From Xiphydria camelus (lineage: Eukaryota; Arthropoda; Insecta; Hymenoptera; Xiphydriidae): a stretch of 64,000 bases of DNA. Numbering within the stretch: the stretch's first letter is position 1; every line of letters starts with the position of its first letter. Where the stretch lies: assembly GCA_963678675.1 (NCBI GenBank), contig OY783192.1, positions 30,907,250 to 30,971,249 on the forward strand. The letters run 5' to 3'. Positions 22,301 to 35,100 of the stretch are shown here, piece by piece. The notes beneath the pieces are model-generated. The model worked only from the letters and a program-made list of their open reading frames with translations, ran no database searches and was not told the DNA's origin. A program made the translations under genes and the position numbers.

Positions 22301-22832
22301 CACGCACGCGTATACGAATGCACTCTACGTTCTGGACGTTCTCGCTTCCCGATACCGGCTGTTCTTCTTGGCTCTAAGCCCGGTTTCATCTTCGAAGCGT
22401 GTGCGGGACGATTCGCCTTGCTCTCGCGCGGAGAGTCGGTATATATTCCCGACGCACGAGATCGTAACTGCATATTTTATGGTACGAACCGCCGCCGCGG
22501 CGTTCGCCTTCGCTAACTCCGCCGGGGGATCGGTTTGCATTCATTAGACGGTCTGTATCGACACGCGTTTGAAACGCGCGCAACCACGCGAGCGCGGAGG
22601 ACTCGAGCTTTTCCGCGCGCGTGACGATTCGTCGCGGGGGTTCAAAATGTACCGAGAGAGGCGAAACGTCGTCGATTTCGAATATCGCACCAGCCATGTG
22701 CGCTTGATCCACACATTCCACGTGTGATTAACACTGGCGGGAACCTGTTTCGTCATTCGTTCAAGGTCATCGATGTCGTGATAAAAATGATAAATGATTA
22801 AACGTCTTCGATAAGTGAGAAAAAATGTCCTG
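22301..22832. other. CpG-rich; no supported gene
   Basis: Overlapping Arg-rich open frames on both strands, with no recognisable domain. Confidence 0.3.
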
Positions 22833-22995
22833 TAGGGTAGATCGAGGAAAATCGAATCACAGATCCATATTTTTCAGATCGTATTGGAAATGAGCATTTC
22901 GATTGTTCGTATTACTTCATTCATCTCAAACGAAGTAATACGAACAATCGAAATGCTCATTTTCATCACGATCTAAGAAATATAGATCTAATTCC
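22833..22995. mobile_element. Hairpin MITE (TAGGGTAGATCGAGG ends), right end truncated
   Basis: The left end TAGGGTAGATCGAGG and the stem 'GAGCATTTCGATTGTTCGTATTACTTC' pair with the right half, which is almost perfectly complementary. The expected right terminus (GATCTACCCTA) is missing. Full copy at 28661-28850. Confidence 0.7.
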
Positions 22996-25284
22996 ACAAG
23001 ATATAATTCTAGGATCAAGCCATGCCTTTCTTCGTGAAAGGAAATATTTCATAGGCTCAAGTACCTAATTGTATTTTTTGTCGCGCAGAAAGGATTTCTC
23101 ATCCCAACGAAGGTATTTTTAAATCAAGAATATATATTCTTCTATCAAGAATCTCTGTATTATCAAACATTCGTAAGATCACGAGTTCTTGGTTTGAGAA
23201 ATATTTGTTTAATACTAGCAATTTTTTATTTCTCTCAGTACCTATACGACTACCTACCATCATCTAAATCATATTACTATTATATTAATTTTCTATGAAA
23301 CACTGCTCTGTTATCTTTGTTTCATAAAATATCAGTATCATTGCGATATAAGAAACTTTCTTCTATATAAGAGGATCTACATATATATTTTTCTCAGTAC
23401 AAGATTTAATTCGTGGGGAAAAAATTATCCAGCGTCCCCCCCTCCATAACGAGACGGAGCCTCATGAACTACCGAAATTCCGGAAGCTGCAGAAAGAGAG
23501 CGAGGCGAAATTTCGGTCGGTTTCGCGTATCGATGATTGATCAAGGTGCGGGTTGCGTTATCGGTAAATCCACGGCTACAAGGGCTCCCGCAGTGGCAAC
23601 AGCGGTCGTATAGCAGGCGTGCAGGCCTCTCGGAAACAAAATCATTACCCGCGCGCGCGCGCGGAGAACACCGTGCGCGTATATATGCGTCCTCCTCCTT
23701 ACGCGCGTGCAGTTATACGTAGCGGGCACGACGCCGCGTTATGTAGGTACCCGCACACTCGCTCGCTATCGGATACGAGAGATTCTAAATCACGAGCCAA
23801 TAACATCGCGTATACGCGCGTACGTTCCGCTGGCGAAGCCACAGCGGGTTCTTCGCGTCGCGCGTCGATTTCTCGCGCGCGTCCTCTTCGACCGCGGAAG
23901 AGGGATTCTTGGCGCCGCGATGCAGGCAACGCATCGATCGTTTGCCACTCGTTGCACGGATGCAAAATCCAAGGGACGTGTGCATCTCTTGACTTTGTCG
24001 CGCCAATCGTGTTTCGACGGTGGATCGAGTCGATCGTCCGATTAAATCGTTTTTTATTATTCGTTTCAGACGAATTCAATGAAATATACATATAGCAAAA
24101 TAATTTTTATTGTACATATGAAAGAATATACTGTTAAATTGTACTTTCAAAAATATACGTACATACATACTTTAAAACGAAATTGAATTCTTCATTCTAA
24201 GAAACGTCTGTTTATCTTAATTTCGAGTAACAATTTCGTAATAATTTTGACAGTTTCGTAATTTTGAAGCGCATCTTTACAGAAATGCATGGTCAACGTG
24301 ACGTTCTCTGAATTTTAAGAAAAGTGGGCGTGACATTTAAGGCACATATATACGTTCGATAAAAATTTTAGTACTTTCCTGAAGTTTAAGATAAATATTA
24401 TTAACGCGCTGCAGGAATTCGTTCGATTCAAACGAACTTAAAACTCCACTCTTTTATATTACAAAATTTCGCTCCCAAATAAATTTCTAAAGTCACCCTT
24501 AATCGGTCGAAAATTCAACGAAAGTTCCCGCTAAAAATATTTCAATAATTCTCTCGAATAAACGACAGTCTCGCCGACGACCCGCTGTTCATCAAATCCG
24601 CATAATATCCCCCGTGTTGCACTTTCCGCCGTTTAAACATCGATCAATTCTCGGACGCTGCACTTAATAACCAATGAAAATGCATCCTCGGCGTAATTCG
24701 CCCGCGCGCGGTTGGTATCGAGCCGATAATCGGCGCGCCGCGGCAGATAACGAGCCGAATTTTTGCAGACATCGCGCCAACAAATTAAAAACACCGCGCG
24801 CGGGTCCCGTCCCTCGGCGAGTGCATCGCGGCGGCGCCGGGCCTTTGATATTGAGATGAGGGATGCTCGTGTACGCGTTCCTGCGTTGTACGCGCGCGCT
24901 CGCTCACGGCATCATGCTCTTGTCGTGAGCGCACGCTGCATCGATGCACCGGCGGGCGCGCGGGTGAACTCACCGGAAAAGATGGATAGGTGCGCCCACC
25001 GCGTTATAGATGGGGTTACGATATTGTTTTAATTGCCGTTGATAAACTCCCACCGTGTTCCGTGGGCTCTCCGGTATAGAGAGAGACGCCGGGTATGAAA
25101 TAACATTAGATAGTTATCTCCCGTTGTATTTCGCGTCGCCGATGGAAAGGTAGGATTGCACTTGTGCAACGCGCGCGCTCCGGACTGCACGCGATATGCT
25201 GAAAAACGTGGCCGCTTTGTTACGTTGTTCGAGCGTTTTTACGCGGGGAGAAAGAATCGTCATCTGGGTAGTTGATGAAAAAAA
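22996..25284. other. Non-coding; AT-rich, then CpG-rich, then mixed
   Basis: 23000-23400 is AT-rich element-like sequence resembling the family at 35213 (ATATATTCTT, TCTCAGTAC). 23600-24060 is CpG-rich, with frames open on several strands at once. 24100-24660 is AT-rich. No exon supported. Confidence 0.35.
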
Positions 25285-26101
25285 TGTAGGGTAGAGCGGG
25301 GCTACAAGTGTCGGGGGTATAAAATGTGACACTCGTCAGATTTTCATAAATAAAGTGAAATGGCAAGTGGATGAATGCATTATGTTACAATTAGCTTATT
25401 TGTCCCATTTATCACATTCTTCCACTTTTAAAATCCAAAATTTTATAACATGGTACGTTCATCCATTCTAAAAGTCAATGAAAGAGTATCAGTAGGTATA
25501 CTTATGAAAGTCTGTGATATGATACAGTGATACATAACATGTTCTTCCACCGAATATCTCAATTTTTCGGAAATCGTAACATAACACATTCATCGACTTG
25601 CCCCTCCAACTGCTTCGTTTATTCGCAATCAGCGTTCTCTGCTCGAGTGGAAATTCTTTTGTTAAATTGGGCCAAATTAATTTGTCGCAATATTATCTCT
25701 TTTGTTTTTTTTTTGCCCTGTATAGAAATATCCCACTTTTTAAACCAGGACCATTACAGGCCGTCCTAACTTGGGTCGATATAGTTCGGGACAATTTGAA
25801 ATTAATAGGAAAATCCAGGATAAAATTATCGTAAATGCTCAGTTAAATCCAAACTGGGTCCTAGTTTGAACCCAACAGGGAAAGCCGGGGTAAAATTAAT
25901 TTGGATGTATCGTGGCAACCCAAATAACGCCTGTCATGGGACAAAATAATAATCTGGCAGCCAAGCTAATTTTTACCTCGGGTAGCAGCTGTTGAATACG
26001 GAGACTATTTACATTTAAAGTAATTATCAAAAAGTCATTTATTTTTGAAGCCTAGCCAGATGGTACTCTTTACTCCGCGACACTTTTAACCCTACTCTAC
26101 T
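25285..26101. mobile_element. Large copy of the GTAGGGTAGAG-ended element
   Basis: The left end GTAGGGTAGAGCGGGGCTAC and right end 'CACTTTTAACCCTACTCTAC' are near complements. The flanks TTCATAAATAAA, 'CGTTTATTCGCAATCA' and CCAGATGGTACTCTTTACTC are shared with the 224-bp copy at 34378-34601. The extra sequence is an internal insertion or a longer member. No transposase was identified. Confidence 0.65.
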
Positions 26102-27951
26102 TTACGCGAAATAAAAATTGCAGTTGCATTGCTCTCGTCGATATAGTAGTTTAATTAGCGATGATCATCCTGGATCGACATGATACAGTACATTGTAATT
26201 TTATAAGAAGCAATGAATCATTATTTTTATAAACCTACTTCAATTCTTAATTCACATATCCTTCCAATTTATTTTTCGACACGGAAGCAAAGATTCCAAC
26301 TCCAATTCATTGTGTTTTTTTCCGTCATCCACCCTCCGATCTACAGTGACACACACGCAGGGAGGGTCCTCGTCAACCCCCGAACAACGCATCCCCGCGC
26401 GCGCGTGTATTTCACGTCGCACGATCGTTTTGTCTCCCCGTTAAGAATAAAGGAATACCGGCTCTCTCCCGCATTGGCCCCCCTGCAAATCGTCAACCCT
26501 CTCCGAGGGAACCCCCTGCGATACTGACCCACTCTGGGACTGGGCTGCAGGTGATGCGCAGCTTCCGGTTAGCTCGCGGTGTACGCGCGGTGCGCCTCTC
26601 GGTCGTCGTCGCGTGTGTGTGCGTGCGCGGCGATGTCATCTGCTGACCGGTCCGGTCCACCGTAGCACCGTGGGAAGATGCCGCCGCTCCGAGCGATCAA
26701 AAATTGTCTCCTCGGAGCCCCGAAATTTCGACGCGGCAACGGACGATGTCTTTCCGGTCTCGGAGGGGGCTACGGACACCTCCGGGGCTAGCGGCTATCT
26801 CTTCTCGCCCGTGGATGCTGGACGTATATCGCGTCTCGCATCCGAATGCGGATTAATTCTATCCCCTATATCGGGTGGTCCGTTCGTTTCTTTCGGCTCG
26901 TTCACTTCGCTTCGCGGAGTGCGGGTTGTGGGTAGGAGGGAGGAGGGGGATGCGTATTAGTGGGTCCGAGAGCTCGACTTCTTGTCTACTGGAGCGGGAT
27001 TTTATTCCCTCCGAACTGCTCGTCCGTATATCATCGATTAATTAGATTCGGATAGGTTGTAGATGTGGTACTAATCGAGCGTTGTTTATTTACTTATTAT
27101 TTTGAAGCGACGTCGTATCTACAAAGCTAAACTTTCTTCTTTCGAAGCTCCGTAGATGCAAATGTACGAAAACATCACATATGGTCTAGCGTATCTCACT
27201 GAGAATCCTCAGAATAGCAGCAATGAACTGAATCAATTTAAAATTGTTTAGGGAAAGAAGTGTTTTCTGCCCTTAATTCGAGAGAAAGAAAGAGAGAGGC
27301 ATTATTACTCCGCTCGATTAAAAATTCTTACACCCCAAGCGACACCATTATTTACGAAAAGACTGATTCCAATAAATTGTACCGTAGTTATTTGCAATAA
27401 AAGAGGTACACATAAGGGTTTTCGGATATTCTTATCGTGCTGAAGAACAATTTTTCCTCAGAAAATAGTAAATTGTAATGTAAACTATAATAGTTTAATG
27501 GTTTCAAAGGAAACGTTTTTTTAATTAAAGCGGTGTTCTTTTCAAAAGAAACATTATTGTCTTTTTTTTAAAGAATCCCTCTTTTATTGTAAATACAGTA
27601 AAAATTCCGTATCTGTTTAATTTTTTTTCCCCTACACGCGTCATACGTTCACGTTCCGCCGGAAGAATGACGACAAGATAAACCAAAGTCTGTAGCATTC
27701 CCGTTAAAAAAGAAATGAGATACGAAGAGATCGTCGCAGGTGAAGAGAGATATCGTTACCGGAATCGTTATACGACTGGAAAACGAATAACGACCGATTA
27801 CGGTTTTACGAGTAAACACGTCGTGGAGGCCGGTAATAGAGATAAATAAAAAAGGCCGAGAGAGATGGAAAGTCGGAGTGAGAAGACGAGATCGATCTAA
27901 TCGGATCTCTGAATTCAGGCACACCCGGTATGGAAAGCTAGCGCAACCCCT
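26102..27951. other. Non-coding; GC-rich 26330-26990, then AT-rich
   Basis: The frame at 26613-26960 lacks a recognisable domain. 27355-27620 shows an inverted-repeat relic (AATAAAAGAGGTACACATAA against 'CTCTTTTATTGTAAATACAGTA') that shares GTGCTGAAGAACAATTTTTCC with 15995-16035 and 61370. Confidence 0.35.
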
Positions 27952-28134
27952 TCGGTACCTCGCCGGTGGCGTAAGAATCGGCCGGACGTAAAAAGTAACG
28001 ACCGGATCGGCCGTTGCGCCGCACGGAGTGGACGGACAAAACTTCCCCTGCGTCGACGCCGTCTTCGCTGGGGGTCTCCGCTACATTTTCGATGCCTATG
28101 GGAAAATCTTCCACGATTTTCAACCGCGATCCGT
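27952..28134 (-). CDS. Low-confidence candidate exon on the reverse strand, unknown protein
   Basis: The reverse strand is open with coding-like codon use (GTC GAC GCA GGG GAA GTT TTG TCC GTC CAC TCC GTG CG). Segments of the product are KIVEDFPIGIENVAETPSED and GRYFLRPADSYATGE. It can begin at an acceptor (GTGAACAG at about 28135) and end at a donor (GAG followed by GTACCG at about 27950). In the annotated frame it stops soon after the donor, which fits an exon rather than a complete gene. I do not recognise it, and no neighbouring exon was found. Confidence 0.3.
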
Positions 28135-28334
28135 GCTGCCGCGCGCAGCTGTTCACGAATTTTTAAGTCTCAGCTCCATGCAAATCAGTCGTGCAAACCC
28201 AATCTGTTCGTGCGAACGTTTTCGTTTTATCGCGCTCGGCTCGAAGACACTGGATCGCTCGTTCTGGGGTGGGAAGGATAAATGTGAATCATAGATGCGA
28301 TGCGGTATCGAGAGCCGACGTCATGGGTGAGTTA

Positions 28335-28582
28335 CACACTGAATGAAAAGATCTAGTTGAATACGAAACTAGTGAAAACATTTATTTGAGATAAATAGGA
28401 ATTTATTCACATCGAACACAAAAGTGTATTTAAATTAAACAAATGACTTACATAACTTTTTAATCGAGTAAGAACCTAGTAGAACATTCGTCAAATTCAA
28501 ATAGACTTTTGTACGGTGTGAATAAATTCTTTTTCATCTCGAATAATTATTTTTTGTTAGGTTCATATTCAACTAGACCTGC
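28335..28582. mobile_element. Uninterrupted MITE of the 15874-16488 family
   Basis: Ends AGATCTAGTTGAATACGAAA and 'TAGGTTCATATTCAACTAGACCT' pair. The interior AGGAATTTATTCACAT and GTGTGAATAAATTCTTTTTC also pair. It serves as the empty reference for the nested copy at 15.9 kb. Confidence 0.7.
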
Positions 28583-28660
28583 GTGCAGGATAACCGGTGT
28601 TCAATTTAGGAGTTTCGATTCGTATGACTGCCCCACGTTGTGGAATAAAATGTAGAAAAT

Positions 28661-28850
28661 GTAGAGTAAACCGAGGTGGACCGGACCATGGATCCATATG
28701 TCTTAGATCCTATTGAAAGTGAGCATTTCGAGAGATCGTTCGTATTACTTCTTTCCTCTCTAATGAAGTAATACAAACAATCGAAATGCTCATTTTTACC
28801 GTGATCTAAGAAATGCAGATCTGTGATCTGATTCGCCTCGATCTACCCTA
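28661..28850. mobile_element. Hairpin MITE (GTAGAGTAAACCGAGG / CCTCGATCTACCCTA ends)
   Basis: 190 bp, and almost the whole length folds back: GAGCATTTCGAGAGATCGTT and 'CGTATTACTTC' pair with 'GAAGTAATACAAACAATCGAAATGC'. Sister of 22833-22995. Confidence 0.75.
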
Positions 28851-31657
28851 TCGAAATAGAGCTAATGGAATTTGTTTCCCGTTGAATACAGCTATTAAAC
28901 CAGATACTCTGAAATAGATCATGATACGACGAAAAGCTTCCGTTGTAGATTTCATTTTTTAATCCGTATCACACAAAGTCGATACGAATTGCGATAATTA
29001 AAAATCGGCGCAAATATTTCACAAACTTTCATATTACACATTTAGCATTAATTGGTCAATCTGATCGACACTCAAATTTGCAGTTTCCGAACCCTCGAGC
29101 GCGCGACCTCGTCAGGTGTCGGGTAATTCAAAAATATCGACATGACAACCCCGAACAACTTTCGCTCGCCCCCCTATTGAAGCGAGTAACGAGGACAGGC
29201 GACGAAATGGTCCGGCAACGAGTTGATTTTTCTCCAAAGTCACGCTCCGGCTTTAACGAAGATGTCACCGGAACCGGGTTCCCGCGACATCAGGTTCACG
29301 CGGTATCCCGCGGCGTGGGACACGCGATGGCGTTCCACCGAGCTCCAGCTCGGGGCTTAATACTAAACGTACGCCGGTAATTTATGGGGTGCGAGAGAGG
29401 TGGACGTACCACCGTGGCTCCGCTGCCATGGCGTCCGGCTACCGTGCCACCGCATTTGCATAAAGCTAAGACCGAGAAAAAGAGCCCGTGCGCGCGTCTC
29501 CCCGTCGTCAAAGGCGGGAGCAGATGTCGAGATTAAATGTCGGGTTTCACCGATTCTCAGATTCAGTGGAAATGCCCCTCGACGCACCGCTGACAATTTA
29601 TCGCGGCCGATTGGCCGAGGTTTAAGGTCGTACGTTTCGGAATTAACGAAGATGCGCCGTGGCACGGCGTGACTGAGGTGGTCCCCTGCATTGGGGCATG
29701 GGGTTGGACCAAATTGACGGTTTTTGGATGCTGTAAAAATTTACAGAAGCGGACCAGCTACGGATGGTCTTCCAGAAGTAGTCGAAGAGTGGAGACGATA
29801 ATTGAAACGTTCTCGTCTTCGCTCTCGCATTTAGGTACAAGCTTGCTTCGAACTCCTGCTGTTCGAGCATTCAAAGATTATTAAAATAAGACGAGATTAT
29901 ATGTAGATCTTCGCCTGCTGTCGAGGGGTCGTAGAGATAACGTCTCATTTATCCCCTTTGTTGATATTTAGCAATTGATAAAAACGGAGCAGCCGTATGG
30001 AATTATGAATGCCTTTTGATATTTCGACAATAGTGTCATTTATCATGTATTTTTCAGTTTGATTCTGTAAGGGTTTACGTAAGTTTTTGGCCTATCTTAA
30101 AGACCTTCTATTTTTTTATATTAATCCAGTGCCTTTAATAAATTAACGTCCCCAGATCATTAATAACGAATCGCCTCTTCTCACGCGATATATAGACATG
30201 CAATATTTTTACAAAGGTGTGCAATTTGCACGGTCACTCGAACAATCTTCTCGCATTATACACCATGAGAACCACTCGGCAAACACCGACTGGTACTGCG
30301 AGTCTTTAGAAAATTCGAGAACTTTTCGTCTGGAGCAGCCAGAAGATTGAATTCGCGAGAGCGTCGTCATCTCCCTGATTTATAATGTTGCGAGAGAGGA
30401 GAGGAAGAGTGTGAGAGATAACAAAGAGAGAAAGGGAGCGGAAGATAAAACAAACACACACGTTTACGCCAACTCTTGCATCAAACCTGTAGTTACGTGT
30501 GGGTATACTAGGTTCCTTCGACCAGTCTGACAACGCTATAGTGGTTCCGATCCGCGAGGACCCCACGGTAGAGTCGAGGGGGTCCGATGAGATGTCGGCA
30601 GAAGCGTAAATTAATGCGTAATGCGTCTGTAAAAAATGAGGGTGACCGTCGAGGGTCCAGAAACCAGTATTCGAGCCAACGCCGCGGCTGGAGTTCCTTT
30701 CGGACCGCTAATTCGGTGAATGCACCCGAGACTGGATGAAAACCGCAAGGATAATCCCTCTTCAAGGATTTTTTCCTCTTTGGAAGGCGTTTTTTTGCTT
30801 AATATTATGGGATTTTCTTGCAGAATTCAAAATTAAAAGCGTCGTAAAGACGGTTCGTGATAGAGAATTAATGCAGAGCGCGTAATAATAATTATTCCTT
30901 ATTTTATTTATTTAATTAGTAGTATAACTATGCGAGACAAATCGTTTAACGTAATAAATTGAGATGCGACGCTCGCGTCGAAAGGGCGAAGGAATTCTGT
31001 TCAAAGGTGTGGCGAGACGACATCCTGCGGCCAGGATCGAGCCCTGTACCTCGTCCTATCCATTACTATTTCACGGCCAGATGTTCGTAGGGGGTAATTG
31101 GGCGCACCCGGGTAAATCTTGCACCCCGGGAACTACCGGAGCTACATTCTGCCAGACATGCATAATGCGCGTGCACTGCGAATTATCCTGAAAGACGGGA
31201 AGCGCCCCTCCGTCAACCACCCGTTGACAGGCGGTCGCCGATAAAATTTTCAATTTTATGTCTGGACTCCTCGTGCAGCTTTGGCCGTACCGCGTCTCCC
31301 TTCGAATAAGTCCGAGGGTAAATTTACAGCGTCGACTTGCTTACATCGAAAGGAAAGAAACGCGAATGCATCTCCAGGTGTCCACGTCGATCTTCGAAGG
31401 ACGTGCCATATCCCTCCGGCGGACTGTGATACTCGACAATGACGATGATCGATCGTACGAGTCGTGATAAATTGTCGACGTATCTGGTGAAAAACTGTAG
31501 GTTTTTCAAGACCTGTAAAGTTCTATCAGTAATTCGTACAGAGACATAATGCAGGGCTGGAAGTTGTTCACTTTTTTTCAACGAGTCACTTTTTCTTTAC
31601 TTTCTTTTATCAAAAGTCACTTTTCCACTCTAATTTTGATATTTTTACTTTTCATTT
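28851..31657. other. Region upstream of the cortex-like gene; no gene recognised
   Basis: GC-rich at 29060-29700 and 30960-31250, AT-rich between. Short frames on both strands lack splice structure or recognisable domains. Nothing supported. Confidence 0.35.
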
Positions 31658-32007
31658 GATAACGCATTGTCTGTAGTAATTTAAGAGAAAGTCCAATAAA
31701 CCTGGATGTAGAGTCCGGTAGATATACACAAATATATATAATACTTTCAAAGAGCGTCCGATCTTCGGAATTGATATTTACTGACGAGTCGACAGTCCGT
31801 CCGACAGTGACAGTGGCACCGGTCCGTTTAAAGTCGGAATGATTTTGAAAGTTCCAAATAGTAAGGTAGGTGAACCTGCGGGAGAGTTAAGAGCGCGTAT
31901 TTTTCATCGTTGAGCAACATTGAAACGATTGAAATTCTTTCGCGATTGCTCGCGAACTCTTGCAGATCGGTTGCAACGTCGCGAAATCCGAGTGTTTGTT
32001 GCCTACG
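31658..32007 (+). promoter_or_regulatory. Inferred 5' flank / 5' UTR of the cortex-like gene
   Basis: This is the source (or sister) of the duplicated sequence at 142-565. It directly precedes the first coding exon, and the reading frame is closed by TGA at 31930-31932, so everything before that is non-coding in this frame. No clear TATA box is visible. The transcription start cannot be placed from sequence. Confidence 0.4.
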
Positions 32008-32127
32008 ATGCGCAGAACCGTTATCGAAGGCCAGGGGATGGACAATCCGAACATCGACACGACACCTCTGCGCGGTAGTCTCCACAGATTACCGAGACTG
32101 CGACTGCTGGATAAACACTTCAAACCG
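32008..32127 (+). CDS. cort: cort exon 1 (residues 1-40)
   Basis: Encodes the basic N-terminus, including IDTTPLRGSLHRLPRLRLLD. It ends in phase 0 at a good donor (GTAAGC). Conservation of this frame in the decayed copy at 1.2 kb (IDTTPLRG, PRLRLLDKHFKP) supports it as coding. The second ATG at 32038 would give a product ten residues shorter. Confidence 0.7.
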
Positions 32128-35100
32128 GTAAGCGGTGCGTTACGCTTTTTAAAAGTCTCGGAAATACAGTCGGGGAGATGCGTCGTGCACCGTACGAGAT
32201 ATTCACCGCGGAACACAACACCATACGAGTATATCGGGGTGCGGGACTCGACGATACCTTGCTGCAAGGTCACACTGAGAGAAGAGTTTATATATAGTTA
32301 ATAAATGTCTACTTGATTATGGCGAAATAAATATTTTGTTGAGCCAAATAAATATATCGCACGTCTAATGTGCTAAAAGGACGTGTAATTTTTTGTTCTG
32401 TTAGATTCGATTATGAAATATAAAAAACGGCTATGCGCATCAGTAGTAATGAAGGCTATTTATAGGTGAAGGATACAGCGAGAATAATAAGGGGACAAAT
32501 TCACTATCCACTTTTAAGACTAATAGATTCCAACGAGTAGGTATCTTCAAATTTTAATAATACAAGTCTTTTTTTATTTGTTGCAGGAGGACGATCCAGT
32601 TCTTGGGAGTTATTGGGAATATAAATCACTATCGGCGCAGGATTTATTATGGTTAGACAGATTTATTCCAAGAAGATCCGCGCAAGATTTCGAAGCATCA
32701 AATTTCTTGTTGACGAAGGACATCGTAAAATGCACTAAGAAGAATCACTTAGATGTACTGGAACAAGTAAGTCGATGTAAATGCAGTCAATGCACTTTAA
32801 AGTGCAAACGTTGTAGAGTACTTCTGTAAAAATTAGTGCAGCAATAATAGTTACAGATATACAAATGGAATATTAATTATGAATTAGTTTAAACGTTTCT
32901 TAATGCACAGGACCTCTGACTGTGATTATACACCATTATAATACCAGATGGGTTGAGATCGATTCATCGCTGCACGCTCATATGAATCTCTGACAAGAAA
33001 TCCAGTCATTTTGTTGTCAGGTGAAAATTGTTTCAAAAATCTCTAAGTACTCCCAAACTATAGAAGTTGTCAAAAGTAATAAGGGGACAAATTCACTATC
33101 CCCTTTCAAAACTAGATTTCAACGAGTAGGTATCTGTTCAAATTTTAACGAAACATGTCTTTTTTATCCGTTATAGGAAAATTCTCCGGCACAGGCTGAT
33201 TACACTCATACTACAGCCAAGATGTCTGGTACTGGGAGAGCTGATCAGTCACTTGCGACACTGAAAAAAAAATTGCTTCATTCAACCATCGGTGAGGTTG
33301 AATACGGCGAACCTGACGGTGTAATTGTTTCAAGTAGATATTCACTTATTTAAACTTCAAATTGGTTGCTTCAACTCTATTTAGTTTTCCTCGCACTCTT
33401 ATAGCATTGAAACAATTGCACCGTGAGGTTCGCCGTATTTAACTTAACCGATGGTTGAATGAAGCAGATCTTTCTTTCAGTGGACGGAAAAAAAAATTCC
33501 CAATCGCTAGACAGATTTATACTATAAAGGGGTCTGCTCAGAATTTGGAAGTCTCTAATTACTTCTTGACGAAGTAATAAAATGCACCAGGAAAAATCAC
33601 TTGGATGTCATGGAACAAGTAAGTCAACGTAAATACAGTCAATGCACTTTAAAGTGCAAACGTCGTAAAGTGCTTCTATAAAAATGAGTGTAGCAATAAT
33701 AGTTGTACCTGCAACTATTATTGCTGAACTAATTTGTATACAAGCACTTAACGACGTTTGCACTTTAAAGTGCAATGGCCGTATTTCCGTTGACTTACTT
33801 GTCCCATGACATCTAAGTGATTGTCCTTGGTGCATTTTACAACTTCCTTCGTCAACAAGTAATTGAAGACTTCAAAATTCTGAGCAGACCCCTTTGTGGT
33901 ATAAATCTGTCTAGCGATTGGGGATTTTTTTTCGTCGCAAGTGACTGATAGTCAGCTCTCGAAATACCAGATATCTTGGCTGTACTATAGGTGTAATCGG
34001 CCTGTACCGGAGAATGTCCTATGACGGATAAAAAAGGTTTTGTTAAAATTTGAAGAGGTACCTACTCGTTGGAATCTAGTTTTGAAAGGGGATAGTGAAT
34101 TTGTCACCTTGTTACTTTTTGCAACTTCTATAGTTTGGGAGTACTTAGAGATTTTTGAAAGAATTTTCACTTGACAACAATGACTGGATTTCTTGTCAGA
34201 GATTCATCTGATCGCGCAGCGATGAATCGATATCAACGCATCTGGTATTACAATGGTGTATAATCACAGTCAGAGGTTCTGAACTATAATAATTCATAAT
34301 TAATATTCGATCAGGAATTTATATTCAATTGAAATTTAATTATGAATTATTTCGGAAATTTCACCATGACGCGATTAGTATGGCAGAGTTGGTTAAAAGT
34401 ACCGGATGTAAAAAGTGCTATTCGATAGATTTTCACAAATAAACCGTTTCGTTTATTCGCAATCAACGTTCTCTAAAAATTGTTGCACATGGAGACCATA
34501 TTTACGTTACGTAATTATCAGATATGTAGCCATTTATTTTTTAAGACTAGCCGAATGGTACTTTTTACCCCGCAGTACTTTTAGCCCCTCTCTACTCTAC
34601 TGCAATATCTATCACTGATTATAGAGAAGCAGTAATTTTCTACGTTGCCTTCCACATTCTGATTTTTTCCCTCCGTCTCGCCTCAAATTTCGAGTCGACA
34701 AACGAAACCTCCATAAGTTTGAGGAATCGTCGATAATTAAGACTTCGAGCTTCCCAAGAATGAAATACGTGTATATCCCGGGCGAGCGTCGCTCGTCCAG
34801 CTATGAAACGGTCGTCTCTAATATGCCGGCCGATTACGTAATTACACATTACCATAGCGGATCGTCGTTTATAATGAGAGCGCGCTCCCCGTCCGCGCAT
34901 TTAGCACACGCTCCAGATTTTTTTCCATTGAGCGAGGTTCTGTACCTTCGGTTGCCTTATTTTCATAATGCGGCTCTCTGCCGGTATTTATAGCTTCACT
35001 AACGCACGGCGGCTCGCATGCAATTTACGGTGGTTATCTTGCACTTACCTAATATGTAGGCACACCCGGGTGGGGCTCGAATATGTGCACCGGGTTTGCG

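Larger units (their letters stand above)
32870..34305. repeat. Large palindrome (inverted duplication) inside cort intron 2
   Basis: Left arm 32870-33703 and right arm 33710-34305 are highly similar reverse complements, meeting at a centre of only a few bases (AATAGTTG TACCTG CAACTATT). Outer landmarks: CCTCTGACTGTGATTATACA on the left and its complement near 34265. Each arm carries intron sequence, a splice acceptor (TTATAG or its counterpart), a C-box exon relative and the GTAAGTCAACG donor. The left arm is longer because of the transposon at 33259-33482. Confidence 0.85.

Noticed and set aside
32578..32586. TTG at 32578 as start of the C-box exon
   Set aside because: Non-ATG, inside a pyrimidine tract and TTGCAG acceptor; the exon is better joined to exon 1 at 32127.
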